This document shows, in pieces, positions 8,879-18,061 of a stretch of DNA of 49,725 bases (positions are counted from its first letter, which is position 1; each line of letters begins with the position of its first letter). Made by a program: the position numbers and the translations under genes. The stretch comes from Ideonella sp. B508-1 (lineage in GTDB: Bacteria; Pseudomonadota; Gammaproteobacteria; Burkholderiales; Burkholderiaceae_C), in assembly GCF_000333615.1 (NCBI RefSeq), contig NZ_BADL01000259.1, forward strand, positions 1 to 49,725. Direction: 5' to 3'. The notes under the pieces are model-generated. The model saw only the letters and a list, made by a program, of their open reading frames with translations, was not told the DNA's origin and did not search any database.

Positions 8879-9793
8879 TCAAGGCTCGGTGAGCTGATGG
8901 CCCCAGGACTCCACCAGGCGCTCGACGGTCTGCGCCACGACGCGGCTGGCCGCAGACAGCTTGCCCTGCTTGGGAAAGGACAGGGTCACGTGGCGGCAGA
9001 GCTCGGGGCGCACCAGCTTGCTGGCCTGAACGCGCTGACGCTTCAGGTCCTCGGCGATGGAATAGGGCCCCAGCACCGCGTAAAGCCCTGGCGTACAGGC
9101 CACCAGCTCGGTCTGCACGATCAGGGAGTCGGCCTCGACCACGGGCGAGAGACGAAAGCCGAGGCTGCGCGCCGTGTCGTCGAGCGCGGTGCGCCAGTGG
9201 CTCGGCCGGCGTGGCAGCACCAGCCGCAAGCCCTCCAGCTGTGAAAAGTCCGTGGTGGGACGGCTGGTCAGCGCGTCGCCCGGGGCGGAGACCAGATAGG
9301 TCGATGCCACGCCCAGCTGGTGTTCGTCGCTGCCCTTGGGCTTGCTGAGGCGAAACAGGATGGCCAGGTCCACGGCGCCGCTGTCGAGCATCTTGTCGAG
9401 CTCGACCCCCTGGGCTTCGATGATGTTCAGGCGGATGGCCGGGTGCTGCGCCTGGAGCTCGGTGAAGAGCCGCGTCGTCAGCGGATGCGCCGCCGAGGGA
9501 ATGATGCCCAGGCGGACCTCGCCCATGACCTGCCCGGACTCCTGGCGCAGCTCCTGTTCAAGCTGCTCGGTCGCCTGCAGCCAGGGGCGCAGCCGGGCCG
9601 CGGCATGCCTGCCCAGTTCCGTCAGTTCCACGCCCCGTCCGGTGCGCCGGAACAGGCGCCCACCGCACTGTCGCTCGAACTCGCTGATCTGCCGGCTGAC
9701 GTGCGACTGAACGATCTGCCGCCGCGCAGCGACCTTGTTCAGGCTGCCGGCCTCGGCCACCTCGAGGAAGAGTTGGACGGACGCGATGTTCAT
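8879..9793 (-). CDS. LysR-family transcriptional regulator
   Basis: The 304-residue protein has the LysR winged helix-turn-helix at about 1-60 (FLEVAEAGSLNKVAARRQ, then SHVSRQISEFERQCGGRLF) and an effector-binding domain after residue 90. ATG 9793 has GGAGA upstream. It is transcribed away from the DapA-like gene at 9927, and the pair shares a 133-base control region with a dyad at 9814-9829. By the usual LysR pattern it probably controls that gene, and perhaps the transporter and porin after it. The inducer is unknown. Confidence 0.88.
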   Translation of the reverse strand: MNIASVQLFLEVAEAGSLNKVAARRQIVQSHVSRQISEFERQCGGRLFRRTGRGVELTELGRHAAARLRPWLQATEQLEQELRQESGQVMGEVRLGIIPSAAHPLTTRLFTELQAQHPAIRLNIIEAQGVELDKMLDSGAVDLAILFRLSKPKGSDEHQLGVASTYLVSAPGDALTSRPTTDFSQLEGLRLVLPRRPSHWRTALDDTARSLGFRLSPVVEADSLIVQTELVACTPGLYAVLGPYSIAEDLKRQRVQASKLVRPELCRHVTLSFPKQGKLSAASRVVAQTVERLVESWGHQLTEP

Positions 9794-9813
9794 CAGGGTT
9801 CTCCTGCATCGAT

Positions 9814-9829
9814 TTGCCTTGGTAGGCAA
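9814..9829. promoter_or_regulatory. Dyad in the LysR/lyase divergent promoter (candidate LysR box)
   Basis: TTGCCT, TGGT, AGGCAA is a perfect 6-bp dyad about 20 bases upstream of the regulator start. Size, symmetry and position suit a LysR recognition site, which would also give autoregulation. Confidence 0.45.
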
Positions 9830-9926
9830 GTCTGAAAGGCATGAAGTGTATCTACCAGCATAGCCCAGGGCTGCCTACAGTGAGTCCATCGCCTCACCAA
9901 CCGCTCACTGCAAAGGAGAAACTCTG

Positions 9927-10862
9927 ATGAACAAGCCCGGCTTCGACATGCGCGGCCTGAACCCCGCTCCGGTCACTCCCTTCACCCGCGATGGCGCCGT
10001 GGACTACGCCGCCATCCACCGCATCGGGCGCTGGCTGTCCAGCGTTCCGGGCGTCAAGAGCCTGACCGTGCTCGGCCACGCCGGCGAAGGCACCTTCCTG
10101 GAGCGCGACGAGCAGTGCCGGGTCATCGAGGCCTTCCGCGAGTCGGTCAGCGATCAGATCCCCATCATCGCCGGCATCACGCTGGAGGGCACGCAGGTGG
10201 CCGCCGAGGAAGCCAAGCGCGCGGTCAAGGCCGGTGCCAAGGCCGGCCTGGTCTATCCCTCCCACGGCTGGCTGCGCTTCGGCTACCAGAAGGGCGCACC
10301 GCAGGACAAGTACAAGGCCATCTACGAAGCCAGCGGCCTGCCGCTGATCCTGTTCCAGTACCCGGACGCGACCAAGTGCACCTACGACCTGGAAACGCAG
10401 CTGGACATCGCGGCCATGCCCGGCGTCTTCGCGATGAAGAACGGCGTGCGCAACATGAAGCGCTGGGACCGCGAGATCCCGGTCATCCGCCAGGAGCGCC
10501 CCGATCTGCAGATCCTGACCTGCCACGACGAATACCTGCTGCACACCATGTTCGATGTGGACGGCGCGCTGGTGGGCTACGGCTGCATCGCCCCGGAACT
10601 GCTGGTCGAGATGATCGCGGCAGGCAAGGCCAGGGATTACAAGAAGGCCCGCGAGCTGCATGATCGCCTGCTGCCGGTGACGGCGAATGTCTACCATCGC
10701 GGTTCGCACATGGAAGGCTCGGTGGCGCTGAAGTGGGCCCTGGTGGCGCGAGGCATCCTCGAACACGCCACGGTTCGCTCCCCGCTGCTGCCGCTGGCCG
10801 CAGGGGCGGAACAGGAGATTGCAGAAGCCGTCCGCGCGGCGGGCCTCGGTCGCGTGGCCTGA
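9927..10862 (+). CDS. DapA/N-acetylneuraminate lyase superfamily protein (catabolic, substrate unknown)
   Basis: This is a TIM-barrel class I aldolase or lyase of 311 residues. The Schiff-base lysine is Lys171 (GVFAMKNG), and GHAGEG at 50-55 stands in place of the GTTGE substrate loop. The position of the usual catalytic tyrosine (LYNxP) is Phe143 (ILFQYP), so authentic dihydrodipicolinate synthase activity is unlikely. Members next to LysR, MFS and porin genes usually cleave or dehydrate keto acids in catabolism. ATG 9927 follows AAAGGAG. A second, very different member lies at 32718-33737. Confidence 0.82.
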   Translation: MNKPGFDMRGLNPAPVTPFTRDGAVDYAAIHRIGRWLSSVPGVKSLTVLGHAGEGTFLERDEQCRVIEAFRESVSDQIPIIAGITLEGTQVAAEEAKRAVKAGAKAGLVYPSHGWLRFGYQKGAPQDKYKAIYEASGLPLILFQYPDATKCTYDLETQLDIAAMPGVFAMKNGVRNMKRWDREIPVIRQERPDLQILTCHDEYLLHTMFDVDGALVGYGCIAPELLVEMIAAGKARDYKKARELHDRLLPVTANVYHRGSHMEGSVALKWALVARGILEHATVRSPLLPLAAGAEQEIAEAVRAAGLGRVA

Positions 10863-10915
10863 ACGCACCGACCTGAGAGACGTCCGAGGGCGCGGCACAG
10901 CGCCCCGGCATCCAA

Positions 10916-10951
10916 GATGGTCCATCGCCCCCTTCGGGGCGATGGACCGTC
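10916..10951 (+). terminator. Long perfect stem-loop between the lyase and MFS genes
   Basis: A 16-bp stem (13 perfect pairs GGTCCATCGCCCC/GGGGCGATGGACC, then one wobble and two more pairs) closes on the loop CTTC. No T-run follows, and the MFS start is only 31 bases on. It could be a partial terminator, an mRNA-stabilising element, or both. Confidence 0.6.
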
Positions 10952-10981
10952 GCACTGACAAGAGAGCCAGAGGAGACAACC

Positions 10982-12397
10982 ATGGCTGTGATTGCCGCGC
11001 AGGCTCACCCCTCGCGCACCTCCCGGGCCGCGAGTCGGCCCATCGACACGGCGGGGCACGCCCAGCTGGTCGCCCGCCTGGAAAGACTGCCCGTCACCCC
11101 CCGGCTGATGCTGATCCGCGTGATCGTCGGCATCGCCACTTTCTTCGATGCCTACACCGTGCTGGCGATTGCCTTCGCCATGCCCCAGCTGGTGGCGGAA
11201 TGGAAACTCTCGCCCACCGAGGTCGGCCTGATCTTCTCGGCCGGTTATGTGGGCCAGATCTTCGGCGCGGTGCTGTTCGGCTCGCTGGCCGAGCGCATCG
11301 GTCGCCTGAAGACCCTCTTCATCACCATCCTGCTGTTCGTGTCGATGGACATCTCCTGCCTGTTCGCATGGAGTGGCGCATCGATGATGCTGTTCCGCTT
11401 TCTGCAGGGCGTGGGCACGGGGGGCGAAGTGCCCGTGGCCAGCGCGTACATCAATGAATTCGTGGGGGCCGAGCGACGGGGACGCTTCTTCCTGCTGTAC
11501 GAAGTGATCTTCCCGGTCGGCCTGATGTTCGCCGGCATGGCTGGCTACTTCCTGGTCCCGATCTTCGGCTGGAAGGCGATGTTCGTGGTTGGCCTGATCC
11601 CCTCGGTGCTCACCATCCCGCTGCGCTGGCTGATGCCGGAATCGCCCCGCTGGCTGGCCTCGAAAGGGCGCATGGCCGAGGCCGACGGCGTGGTCCAGCT
11701 GCTGGAGCGCAGCGCCACCCGGCGAGGCATCACGCTGCCCGAGCCGGTGGTCCAGCCCGCCAGCCCCAAGGCCGGTGCAGCCTCGGATTGGCGCGAGCTG
11801 TTCCGCGGCATCTACCTGAAGCGGACGCTGACGATCTGGGCCCTGTGGTTCACGGCCTACCTGGTCAACAACGGCCTGATCACCTGGCTGCCCACGCTGT
11901 ACAAGCAGTTCTTCAAGCTGCCGCTGGAAACCGCGCTGGCCTATGGCTGGATGACCTCGGGCTTCGGGGTCGCCGCCTCGATCCTGTGTGCGCTCCTGAT
12001 CGACAAGGTGGGGCGCCGACGCTGGTACTCCGCAGCCTTCCTGCTGGCGACCCTGCCCTTGATGGGCTTGGCAACCCTGGGCGCGACGAACCCGGTTGAA
12101 GTCCTGGTGCTGGCGACTGCGGCCTACGCCATTCTGCAGACGGTCACCTTCTCGCTGTACCTGTACTCCTCGGAGCTCTATCCCACCCGGCTGCGGGCCG
12201 TCGGAACCGGCTTCGGCAGCGCCTGGCTGCGCGCCGGGTCCTCCCTGGGGCCGCTGCTCGTGGCCTTCGTGGTCGGCGACTTCGGCATCCGCTACGTGTT
12301 CGCCGCCTTTGCCGCGGTTGCACTGGTCGGCGGCATCGTCACGCTGCTCATGGCCATCGAGACCCGCGGTCGCGTGCTCGAAGAACTCTCACCCTGA
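10982..12397 (+). CDS. MFS transporter, metabolite:proton symporter type
   Basis: The inner-membrane permease has 471 residues and about 12 hydrophobic segments. MFS motif A appears as GSLAERIGRLKT between helices 2 and 3, and PESPRWLASKGR stands before the central cytoplasmic loop, as in the sugar and aromatic-acid:proton symporter families. A second-half repeat (IDKVGRRRW) is present. ATG 10982 is preceded by AGGAGA. It follows the DapA-like gene and precedes a porin, suggesting uptake of the lyase pathway's substrate. That substrate, perhaps an organic or aromatic acid, cannot be read from sequence. Confidence 0.88.
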   Translation: MAVIAAQAHPSRTSRAASRPIDTAGHAQLVARLERLPVTPRLMLIRVIVGIATFFDAYTVLAIAFAMPQLVAEWKLSPTEVGLIFSAGYVGQIFGAVLFGSLAERIGRLKTLFITILLFVSMDISCLFAWSGASMMLFRFLQGVGTGGEVPVASAYINEFVGAERRGRFFLLYEVIFPVGLMFAGMAGYFLVPIFGWKAMFVVGLIPSVLTIPLRWLMPESPRWLASKGRMAEADGVVQLLERSATRRGITLPEPVVQPASPKAGAASDWRELFRGIYLKRTLTIWALWFTAYLVNNGLITWLPTLYKQFFKLPLETALAYGWMTSGFGVAASILCALLIDKVGRRRWYSAAFLLATLPLMGLATLGATNPVEVLVLATAAYAILQTVTFSLYLYSSELYPTRLRAVGTGFGSAWLRAGSSLGPLLVAFVVGDFGIRYVFAAFAAVALVGGIVTLLMAIETRGRVLEELSP

Positions 12398-12427
12398 GCC
12401 GCTGAGGCGCCCCTTCCCCCCATGGCC

Positions 12428-12460
12428 GGCCGCCGATGTCGACGAACTCCGTCGGCGGCC
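12428..12460 (+). terminator. Hairpin between the MFS and porin genes
   Basis: GGCCGCCGA and TCGGCGGCC form a 9-bp stem over a 15-base loop, about 30 bases after the MFS stop. There is no T-run, so this is a weak terminator or processing-site candidate. Confidence 0.4.
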
Positions 12461-12530
12461 AGGCACACGCACGTCCCTGCCCCTGGCGGCTGAAGACGCG
12501 CGTCGACACCCCACTCTGCGAGGAGACATC

Positions 12531-13652
12531 ATGAAAACAAGGTTTGGCATGACGGTGCTGGCCGGTATCTGTGCAGGTGCCTGTGCAGGTGCCGCGGCAC
12601 AAGGCTCGGTCGACATCGGAGGCACCGTGGACGTGGGCCTGCGCCAGGTGAGCAACGGCTCGCTCGGCTCGGACAGGTCCGAAGTCAGCGGCAGCAATGC
12701 CACCAGCAAGCTGGTCATCCGCGGCACCGAGTCGCTGGGCTCGGACCTGAGCGCCGGGTTCTACCTGGACGGGACCCTGCTGGCCGATACCGGCAGCGCG
12801 GGGGCCAGCGCACCGGCCGGGCAGTTCTGGGACCGGCGCGCCACGGTGAGCCTCAGCTCGGCGCCATGGGGCGAGGTCCGGCTCGGGCGGGACTGGGTGC
12901 CCACCCATCCGGTGTGGAGCGGCTTCGATCCCTTCGCGACCCTGGGCATCGCCGGTGCCAACACCTTCCGTTCCATGTCGGCCTCGCGCGCCCTGGGGCA
13001 GGCATTTGGCACCGCCCCGGAGAAGCAGGCCGCCAATCCCACGCTGCGGGTCAGCAATGCGGTGGAGTACTTCCTGCCCTCCGGGCTGGCCGGGGTCTAC
13101 GGATCGCTGATCGCGACGGCCGGCGAAGGTGGGTCCACCGCCAACGGGTTCACCCAGGGCCGGGGCTTTCGGTTGGGCTGGATGGGCGCCGGCTTGCATG
13201 TGGGGGCCGCGCAGTTCATCACCCGCAACACCGTGGCCGGACCGGCCTTCAAGGACCAGGTCATCGGTGCCTCATACGACTTCGGGGTGGTCAAGCTCAG
13301 CGTCGCGCAACGGCGGTGGGCCATCGCTTCCGACAGGACGGACAACCTCCTGGTCGGCGCCGTCATCCCGGTGGGCGCCGATGCGGTCAAGCTGACCTTC
13401 CTCAACGCCAATCAGACCGGGGCCACCTCGGCCCTGAGCGCCAATGATGCGAACCTGCTGGGCCTGGGCTATGTCCACAACTTCTCCAAACGCACGGCGC
13501 TCTATGGCACGGTGGCCCGCATCCAGAACAAGGGGGACGCGGTCTTCACCATCGCCGGTGGCCCGGCCGTGAGCGCCAAGCCCTCGGCCGCCAACTACTT
13601 CGGCGGGCAGCGCTCGAGCGCCTACGAGGTGGGCATCCGCCACGACTTCTGA
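12531..13652 (+). CDS. Outer-membrane porin, betaproteobacterial trimeric type (Omp32-like)
   Basis: The 373-residue precursor has a signal peptide of about 22 residues ending GAAAQ. Its mature start, GSVDIGGTVDVGLRQVSNGS, is typical of betaproteobacterial general porins. Alternating beta strands run throughout, with a constriction-loop-like region near residues 120-160, and the last residues, EVGIRHDF, end in the phenylalanine needed for outer-membrane insertion. ATG 12531 has GAGGAGA upstream. It probably admits small anions, perhaps the substrate of the preceding transporter. A hairpin follows it. Confidence 0.92.
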   Translation: MKTRFGMTVLAGICAGACAGAAAQGSVDIGGTVDVGLRQVSNGSLGSDRSEVSGSNATSKLVIRGTESLGSDLSAGFYLDGTLLADTGSAGASAPAGQFWDRRATVSLSSAPWGEVRLGRDWVPTHPVWSGFDPFATLGIAGANTFRSMSASRALGQAFGTAPEKQAANPTLRVSNAVEYFLPSGLAGVYGSLIATAGEGGSTANGFTQGRGFRLGWMGAGLHVGAAQFITRNTVAGPAFKDQVIGASYDFGVVKLSVAQRRWAIASDRTDNLLVGAVIPVGADAVKLTFLNANQTGATSALSANDANLLGLGYVHNFSKRTALYGTVARIQNKGDAVFTIAGGPAVSAKPSAANYFGGQRSSAYEVGIRHDF

Positions 13653-13654
13653 GT

Positions 13655-13679
13655 GCGCGCAGCGGTGCGCTGAGCGCGC
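13655..13679 (+). terminator. Hairpin just after the porin stop
   Basis: GCGCGCAGCG pairs with CGCTGAGCGCGC (10 bp with a two-base bulge) over a three-base loop, immediately after the porin stop codon. It lacks a T-run. Confidence 0.4.
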
Positions 13680-13722
13680 CGGATGACGGAACTGGTGTTG
13701 CATCCAGTATTCTGTCGCCCTG

Positions 13723-15780
13723 ATGAACCCCGCCGCCGCCCTTGCCGACCCGCTGGAAACGCTGAACCCCGAGCAGCGCGCCGCCGCCTGCCACCAGGGC
13801 GGCCCGCTGCTGGTGGTGGCCGGCGCCGGCTCGGGCAAGACCATGACTCTGGCCGCGCGGGTGGCCCACCTGGTGCTGCAGGGCGCCGACCCGCAGCGCA
13901 TCCTGCTGCTCACCTTCTCGCGCCGGGCCGCGCTGGAGATGCAGCGCCGCACTGGCCACCTGCTGCACCGCGCCCTGGGCCTCAAGGGCACGCAGGCCGC
14001 CCCTGCCCTGCCCTGGGCCGGCACCTTCCACAGCGTGGGCGCCCGGCTGCTGCGCGAATCGGCCGAGGCCCTGGGCCTGTCGCCGCAGTTCAGCATCCTG
14101 GACCGCGGCGACGCCGAGGATCTGATGGGCTGGGTGCGCCAGGAGCAGGGCCTGTCGACCACCGAGCGGCGCTTTCCGATGAAGGGCACCTGCCTGTCCA
14201 TCTACTCGCGCTGCGTCAACAGCCAGGCCCCGCTGGCGGCCGTGCTGGCCCAGGCCTTTCCCTGGTGCGCCGAGTGGGAAGACGAGCTCAAGCGCCTGTT
14301 CAAGGCCTATGCCGCGGCCAAGCAGGACCAGCAGGCGCTGGACTACGACGACCTGCTGCTGTCCTGGCTGCTGATGCTGCAGGAGCCCACGCTGGCCGCG
14401 GCGCAGTCGGCCCGCTTCGACCATGTGCTGGTCGACGAGTACCAGGACACCAACCGCCTGCAGGCCGGCATCCTGCACGCCCTCAAGCCCACGGGTGAGG
14501 GCGTGACCGTGGTGGGCGACGACGCACAGTCCATCTACGGCTTTCGTGCCGCCGAGGTGCGCAACATGCTGGACTTCCCGGCCCACTTCACGCCGCCGGC
14601 CCGGGTGCTGACGCTGGAGCGCAACTACCGCTCCACCCAGCCCATCCTGGACGCCTCCAACGCAGTGATGGCGCTGGCGCCCGAGCGCTTTGCCAAGACG
14701 CTGTGGACCGACAAGGCCTCCTCCGCCCAGCCCCGGCTGGTGACGGTGGAAGACGATGCCGCCCAGGCCCGCTGGGTGGCCCAGCAGATCCTGGCCCGGC
14801 GCGAAGAAGGCATGACGCTCAAGCGCCAGGCCGTGCTGTTCCGCACCTCGCACCACAGCGCCACGCTGGAGGTGGAGCTCACCCGCCGGCGCATCCCCTT
14901 CGTCAAGTTTGGCGGGCTCAAATTCCTGGAAGCCTCGCATGTGAAGGACGTGCTGGCCTTGCTGCGCTGGGCCGACAACCCGCGCTGCCGGCTGGCCGGC
15001 CTGCGCACCGCGCTGCTGGTGCCCGGCATCGGCCCGGCCCATGCCCGCCGCCTGCTGGACGCGATGGACGCCGCCAGCAACCCGGCCGCCGCGCTGCGCG
15101 CCTACGTGCCGCCCGCGGCCGCGGCCACCGACTGGCAGGCCCTGGCCACGCTCTGGCTGGCCCTGCGTCAGGACTCGGGCACCGGCTGGCCAGGCGAGCT
15201 GCAGCGCATCGTCGACTGGTACGCCCCGCACCTGGAGCGGCTGAACGACCACCCGGTGCCGCGCCTGGCCGACCTGGCCCAGCTGGTGGCCATCGCCGGC
15301 AGCCACCGCAGCCGCGAGCGCTTCCTGACCGAGCTGGCGCTGGACCCGCCCGAGGCGGGCAGCGACACCGCCAGAGACCCGCTGCTGGACGAGGACTACC
15401 TCATCCTGTCCACCATCCACTCGGCCAAGGGCCAGGAATGGCAGGCGGTGTACCTGCTCAATGTGGTGGACGGCTGCATCCCCGGCGACCTGGGCGTGGG
15501 TACGCCCGAGGAGATCGAGGAGGAACGCCGCCTGCTCTACGTGGCCATGACCCGCGCCCGCCAGCACCTGGACCTGATGGTGCCGCAGCGCTTCTACGTC
15601 ACCCAGCAGGGCCGCCACGGCGACCGCCACCTTTACGGCCCGCGCAGCCGCTTCATCCCCGACACGATGGCCGCCGAGCACTTCGAGCGCATCAGCCCCC
15701 GCGCCGATGGCGGCCTGCCCACCGCCCCACCGGCCGGCCTGCTAGACCTGCGGGCCCGGCTGCGCGGGCAGTGGGACTGA
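13723..15780 (+). CDS. UvrD/Rep-family ATP-dependent DNA helicase
   Basis: This superfamily 1A 3'-5' helicase of 685 residues is slightly shorter than UvrD (about 720). It begins with the Q motif (LNPEQRAAA) and Walker A AGAGSGKT at 33-40. Walker B is LVDEYQDTN, followed by GDDAQSIYGFRAAEV (motif III region), LERNYRSTQPIL (motif IV), IHSAKGQEWQAVYL (motif V) and LLYVAMTRARQHL (motif VI), so all helicase motifs are intact. It probably serves DNA repair or replication restart. It stands alone after the porin, and no clear ribosome site precedes the ATG. Confidence 0.93.
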   Translation: MNPAAALADPLETLNPEQRAAACHQGGPLLVVAGAGSGKTMTLAARVAHLVLQGADPQRILLLTFSRRAALEMQRRTGHLLHRALGLKGTQAAPALPWAGTFHSVGARLLRESAEALGLSPQFSILDRGDAEDLMGWVRQEQGLSTTERRFPMKGTCLSIYSRCVNSQAPLAAVLAQAFPWCAEWEDELKRLFKAYAAAKQDQQALDYDDLLLSWLLMLQEPTLAAAQSARFDHVLVDEYQDTNRLQAGILHALKPTGEGVTVVGDDAQSIYGFRAAEVRNMLDFPAHFTPPARVLTLERNYRSTQPILDASNAVMALAPERFAKTLWTDKASSAQPRLVTVEDDAAQARWVAQQILARREEGMTLKRQAVLFRTSHHSATLEVELTRRRIPFVKFGGLKFLEASHVKDVLALLRWADNPRCRLAGLRTALLVPGIGPAHARRLLDAMDAASNPAAALRAYVPPAAAATDWQALATLWLALRQDSGTGWPGELQRIVDWYAPHLERLNDHPVPRLADLAQLVAIAGSHRSRERFLTELALDPPEAGSDTARDPLLDEDYLILSTIHSAKGQEWQAVYLLNVVDGCIPGDLGVGTPEEIEEERRLLYVAMTRARQHLDLMVPQRFYVTQQGRHGDRHLYGPRSRFIPDTMAAEHFERISPRADGGLPTAPPAGLLDLRARLRGQWD

Positions 15781-15827
15781 GGAGCGGCCACTCCCGCACC
15801 GACCGGCGACTTGTGTATCGTCAGTCC

Positions 15828-16280
15828 ATGCACATCACCGTCCGAGAAGCCCAGCCTGCCGACCTGGCCGAGGTGGCCGCATTGTTCGACCTGTACCGGC
15901 AGTTCTACGAGCAGGCACCCGATGCCGAGGGCGCGCGCGCCTTCATCGCCGCGCGCCAGGCCCGGCAGGAATCCGTCATCCTGGTCGCCGAGAGCGGCAC
16001 CGGCGTACTGGCGGGCTTCTGCCAGCTCTACCCCAGCTTCTGCTCGGTGGAAGCCGCGCCCATCTACGTGCTCTACGACCTGTTCGTGCGGCCCGGCGCC
16101 CGCCAGGGCGGTGTGGGCCGCGCACTGCTGTTGGCAGCCGAAGCCCGGGCCGCGGCCGACGGCAAGGTGCGCATGGACCTGACCACGGCCCGCAGCAACC
16201 ACGCCGCCCAGGCGCTGTACGAATCCTTGGGCTGGGTGCGCGACGAGGTCTTCCTGGCTTACGCACGCCGCATCGGCTGA
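15828..16280 (+). CDS. GNAT-family N-acetyltransferase
   Basis: The 150-residue product has the GNAT fold. The start MHITVREAQPADLAEVAALF is the usual beta1-alpha1, and the acetyl-CoA loop is RPGARQGGVGRAL near residues 88-100. The C-terminal NHAAQALYESLGWVRD matches motif B. The acceptor is unknown. It lies 47 bases after the helicase gene, with no evidence of a functional link. Confidence 0.87.
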   Translation: MHITVREAQPADLAEVAALFDLYRQFYEQAPDAEGARAFIAARQARQESVILVAESGTGVLAGFCQLYPSFCSVEAAPIYVLYDLFVRPGARQGGVGRALLLAAEARAAADGKVRMDLTTARSNHAAQALYESLGWVRDEVFLAYARRIG

Positions 16281-16315
16281 AACGGTGCCGCAGAGCTTGC
16301 TATGCTCTCGGCCCC

Positions 16316-16747
16316 ATGCCTTCCATGACCCCCCTGCAGCGCCGCGTCCTCCAGGCCGTGCTCTACGAAACCGGCGCCGTCGCCATGACCGGCCCCATCG
16401 TGGGTCTGTCCTTCGATGCGGGGGCGGGCTCATCCCTGTTGCTGGCGGTGATCATGTCCACCATCGCCCTGGCCTGGAACTACGTCTTCAACGCCGGCTT
16501 CGAGCATTGGGAGCGACGCCAGGCCCACCGCCAGCGCACGGTGTGGCACCGCCTACTGCACGGCATCGGCTTCGAAGGCGGCCTGGGCCTGATGCTGGTG
16601 CCGCTGATGGCGGTCTGGCTGAACATCCCGCTGTGGCAGGCCCTGGTGGCGGAGATCGGCCTGCTGGCCTTGTTCTTCCTCTATGCCGTGGGCTTCACCT
16701 GGGCCTTCGACCGGGTCTTCGGCCTGCCCGAGTCGGCCCGCGGCTGA
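16316..16747 (+). CDS. PACE-family efflux transporter (AceI-like)
   Basis: The 143-residue membrane protein has four hydrophobic helices in two tandem bacterial transmembrane pair units. Family signatures are plain: RRVLQAVLYETGAV near the start, where Glu18 matches the essential Glu15 of AceI; WNYVFNAGFEHWE after helix 2; and RLLHGIGFEGGL opening the second repeat. PACE proteins export biocides such as chlorhexidine and, natively, short diamines such as cadaverine and putrescine. The start could be Met4. No regulator is adjacent. Confidence 0.93.
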   Translation: MPSMTPLQRRVLQAVLYETGAVAMTGPIVGLSFDAGAGSSLLLAVIMSTIALAWNYVFNAGFEHWERRQAHRQRTVWHRLLHGIGFEGGLGLMLVPLMAVWLNIPLWQALVAEIGLLALFFLYAVGFTWAFDRVFGLPESARG

Positions 16748-16831
16748 GAGCCCGCCTGCTGTCAGTCGGCCAGCCGGTCGGCCGCCCCAGGTCGGCGGCG
16801 GCGCGAGGGTGCGCTCGGATAGCATGGCCAC

Positions 16832-18061
16832 ATGCATGCCCTTGTCCAGTCCCTGCTGGAGACCGACCTCTACAAGCTCACGATGCAGCAGGCCATGCTG
16901 CACCAGATGCCCGCCAACACGGCCCGCTATGTCTTCGCCTGTCGCAACGCCCCGGCCTTTCCGCTGGCGCAGCTGGCCGATGAGGTGAATGCCGAGCTGG
17001 ACGCCCTGTGCACCCTGCGCTTCACCCCCGAGGAGCTGGCCTTCGTACGCGCCTTGCGCTTCATGAAGCCGGACTACATCGAGTTCCTGCGTCTCTTCCA
17101 GCTCAACCGCGATTTCATCCAGGTGCGCACCGAAGGCGAGCGGCTCGTCATCGAGGCCGAGGGCCCGCAGCTGCACGTGATGCCCTTCGAGCTCTATGTG
17201 CTGCCCATCGTGCAGGCGCTCTACCAGCGCCGGCTGAGCACGCCCGACACCGTGCCCGAGATGCGCCGCCGCCTGCACGCCATGATCGACCGCGCCCAGG
17301 AACGGCTGGCGGCCATGGCCCGCTCACCGCAGCCGCCCCGCCACCCCTTCTCGCTGTTCGATTTCGGCCTGCGGCGGCGTTACAGCGCGGCCTGGCAACA
17401 GGAGGTGCTGCAGACCCTGGGCGAGCGCCTGCCCGAGCAGTTCAAGGGCACGTCCAACCTGCACCTGGCCCGCCAGTTGGGCCTGACGCCCATCGGCACC
17501 ATGGCCCACGAATGGCTGCAGACCTTCCAGGCCATGCCCGGGGTGCAGCTGCGCCAGTCCCTGGTGGCCGCGCTGGAGGCCTGGGTGCGCGAGTACCGCG
17601 GCGACCTGGGCATCGCCCTGACGGATGTGGTCACCACGCCGGCCTTTCTGCACGACTTCGACCTCTACTTCGCCAAGCTCTTCGACGGCCTGCGCCACGA
17701 CAGCGGCGACCCGCTGGCCTGGGCGGCCGAGGTGGACGCGCACTACCGGCGCCTGGGCATCGACCCGCGCACCAAGCGCAAGGTTTTCTCCGACGGCCTG
17801 CGGCTGGACACCACGGCCCTGGACATCTACGAGGCCCTGTGCTGGCGTGACGACCAGGTGGTGGGCTTCGGCATCGGCACCGCGCTGACCAACGACAGCC
17901 CGCACGGTGCGCTCAACATCGTGATGAAGCTGCTGAGCTGCAACGGCCTGCCCACGGCCAAACTGTCGGACGCCGAAGGCAAGACGGTGTGCGAGGACGC
18001 CCGCTTCCTGCGCTACCTGCGTCACACCTTCGGGGTGGACGGCGAGCCCACGCCCGCCTGA
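16832..18061 (+). CDS. pncB: Nicotinate phosphoribosyltransferase
   Basis: This enzyme joins nicotinate to PRPP to give nicotinate mononucleotide in NAD salvage, helped by ATP hydrolysis. The 409 residues match PncB length (about 400). The start, LETDLYKLTMQQAML, is the family signature. The phosphate-accepting histidine is about residue 226 in GTMAHEW. Later landmarks are the PRPP-site region FDGLRHDSGDP and KLSDAEGKT near the end. The last 40 bases overlap the end of the convergent LysR gene. Confidence 0.95.
   Translation: MHALVQSLLETDLYKLTMQQAMLHQMPANTARYVFACRNAPAFPLAQLADEVNAELDALCTLRFTPEELAFVRALRFMKPDYIEFLRLFQLNRDFIQVRTEGERLVIEAEGPQLHVMPFELYVLPIVQALYQRRLSTPDTVPEMRRRLHAMIDRAQERLAAMARSPQPPRHPFSLFDFGLRRRYSAAWQQEVLQTLGERLPEQFKGTSNLHLARQLGLTPIGTMAHEWLQTFQAMPGVQLRQSLVAALEAWVREYRGDLGIALTDVVTTPAFLHDFDLYFAKLFDGLRHDSGDPLAWAAEVDAHYRRLGIDPRTKRKVFSDGLRLDTTALDIYEALCWRDDQVVGFGIGTALTNDSPHGALNIVMKLLSCNGLPTAKLSDAEGKTVCEDARFLRYLRHTFGVDGEPTPA

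Noticed and set aside
9927-10862. dapA (4-hydroxy-tetrahydrodipicolinate synthase)
   Set aside because: The catalytic tyrosine is replaced by Phe143, the substrate loop differs, and the neighbours are catabolic regulator, transporter and porin genes.
13546-15681. A 711-codon open frame on the minus strand
   Set aside because: It is antisense to the UvrD-type helicase, which has every helicase motif; the minus frame shows only low-complexity His/Gln/Gly sequence.
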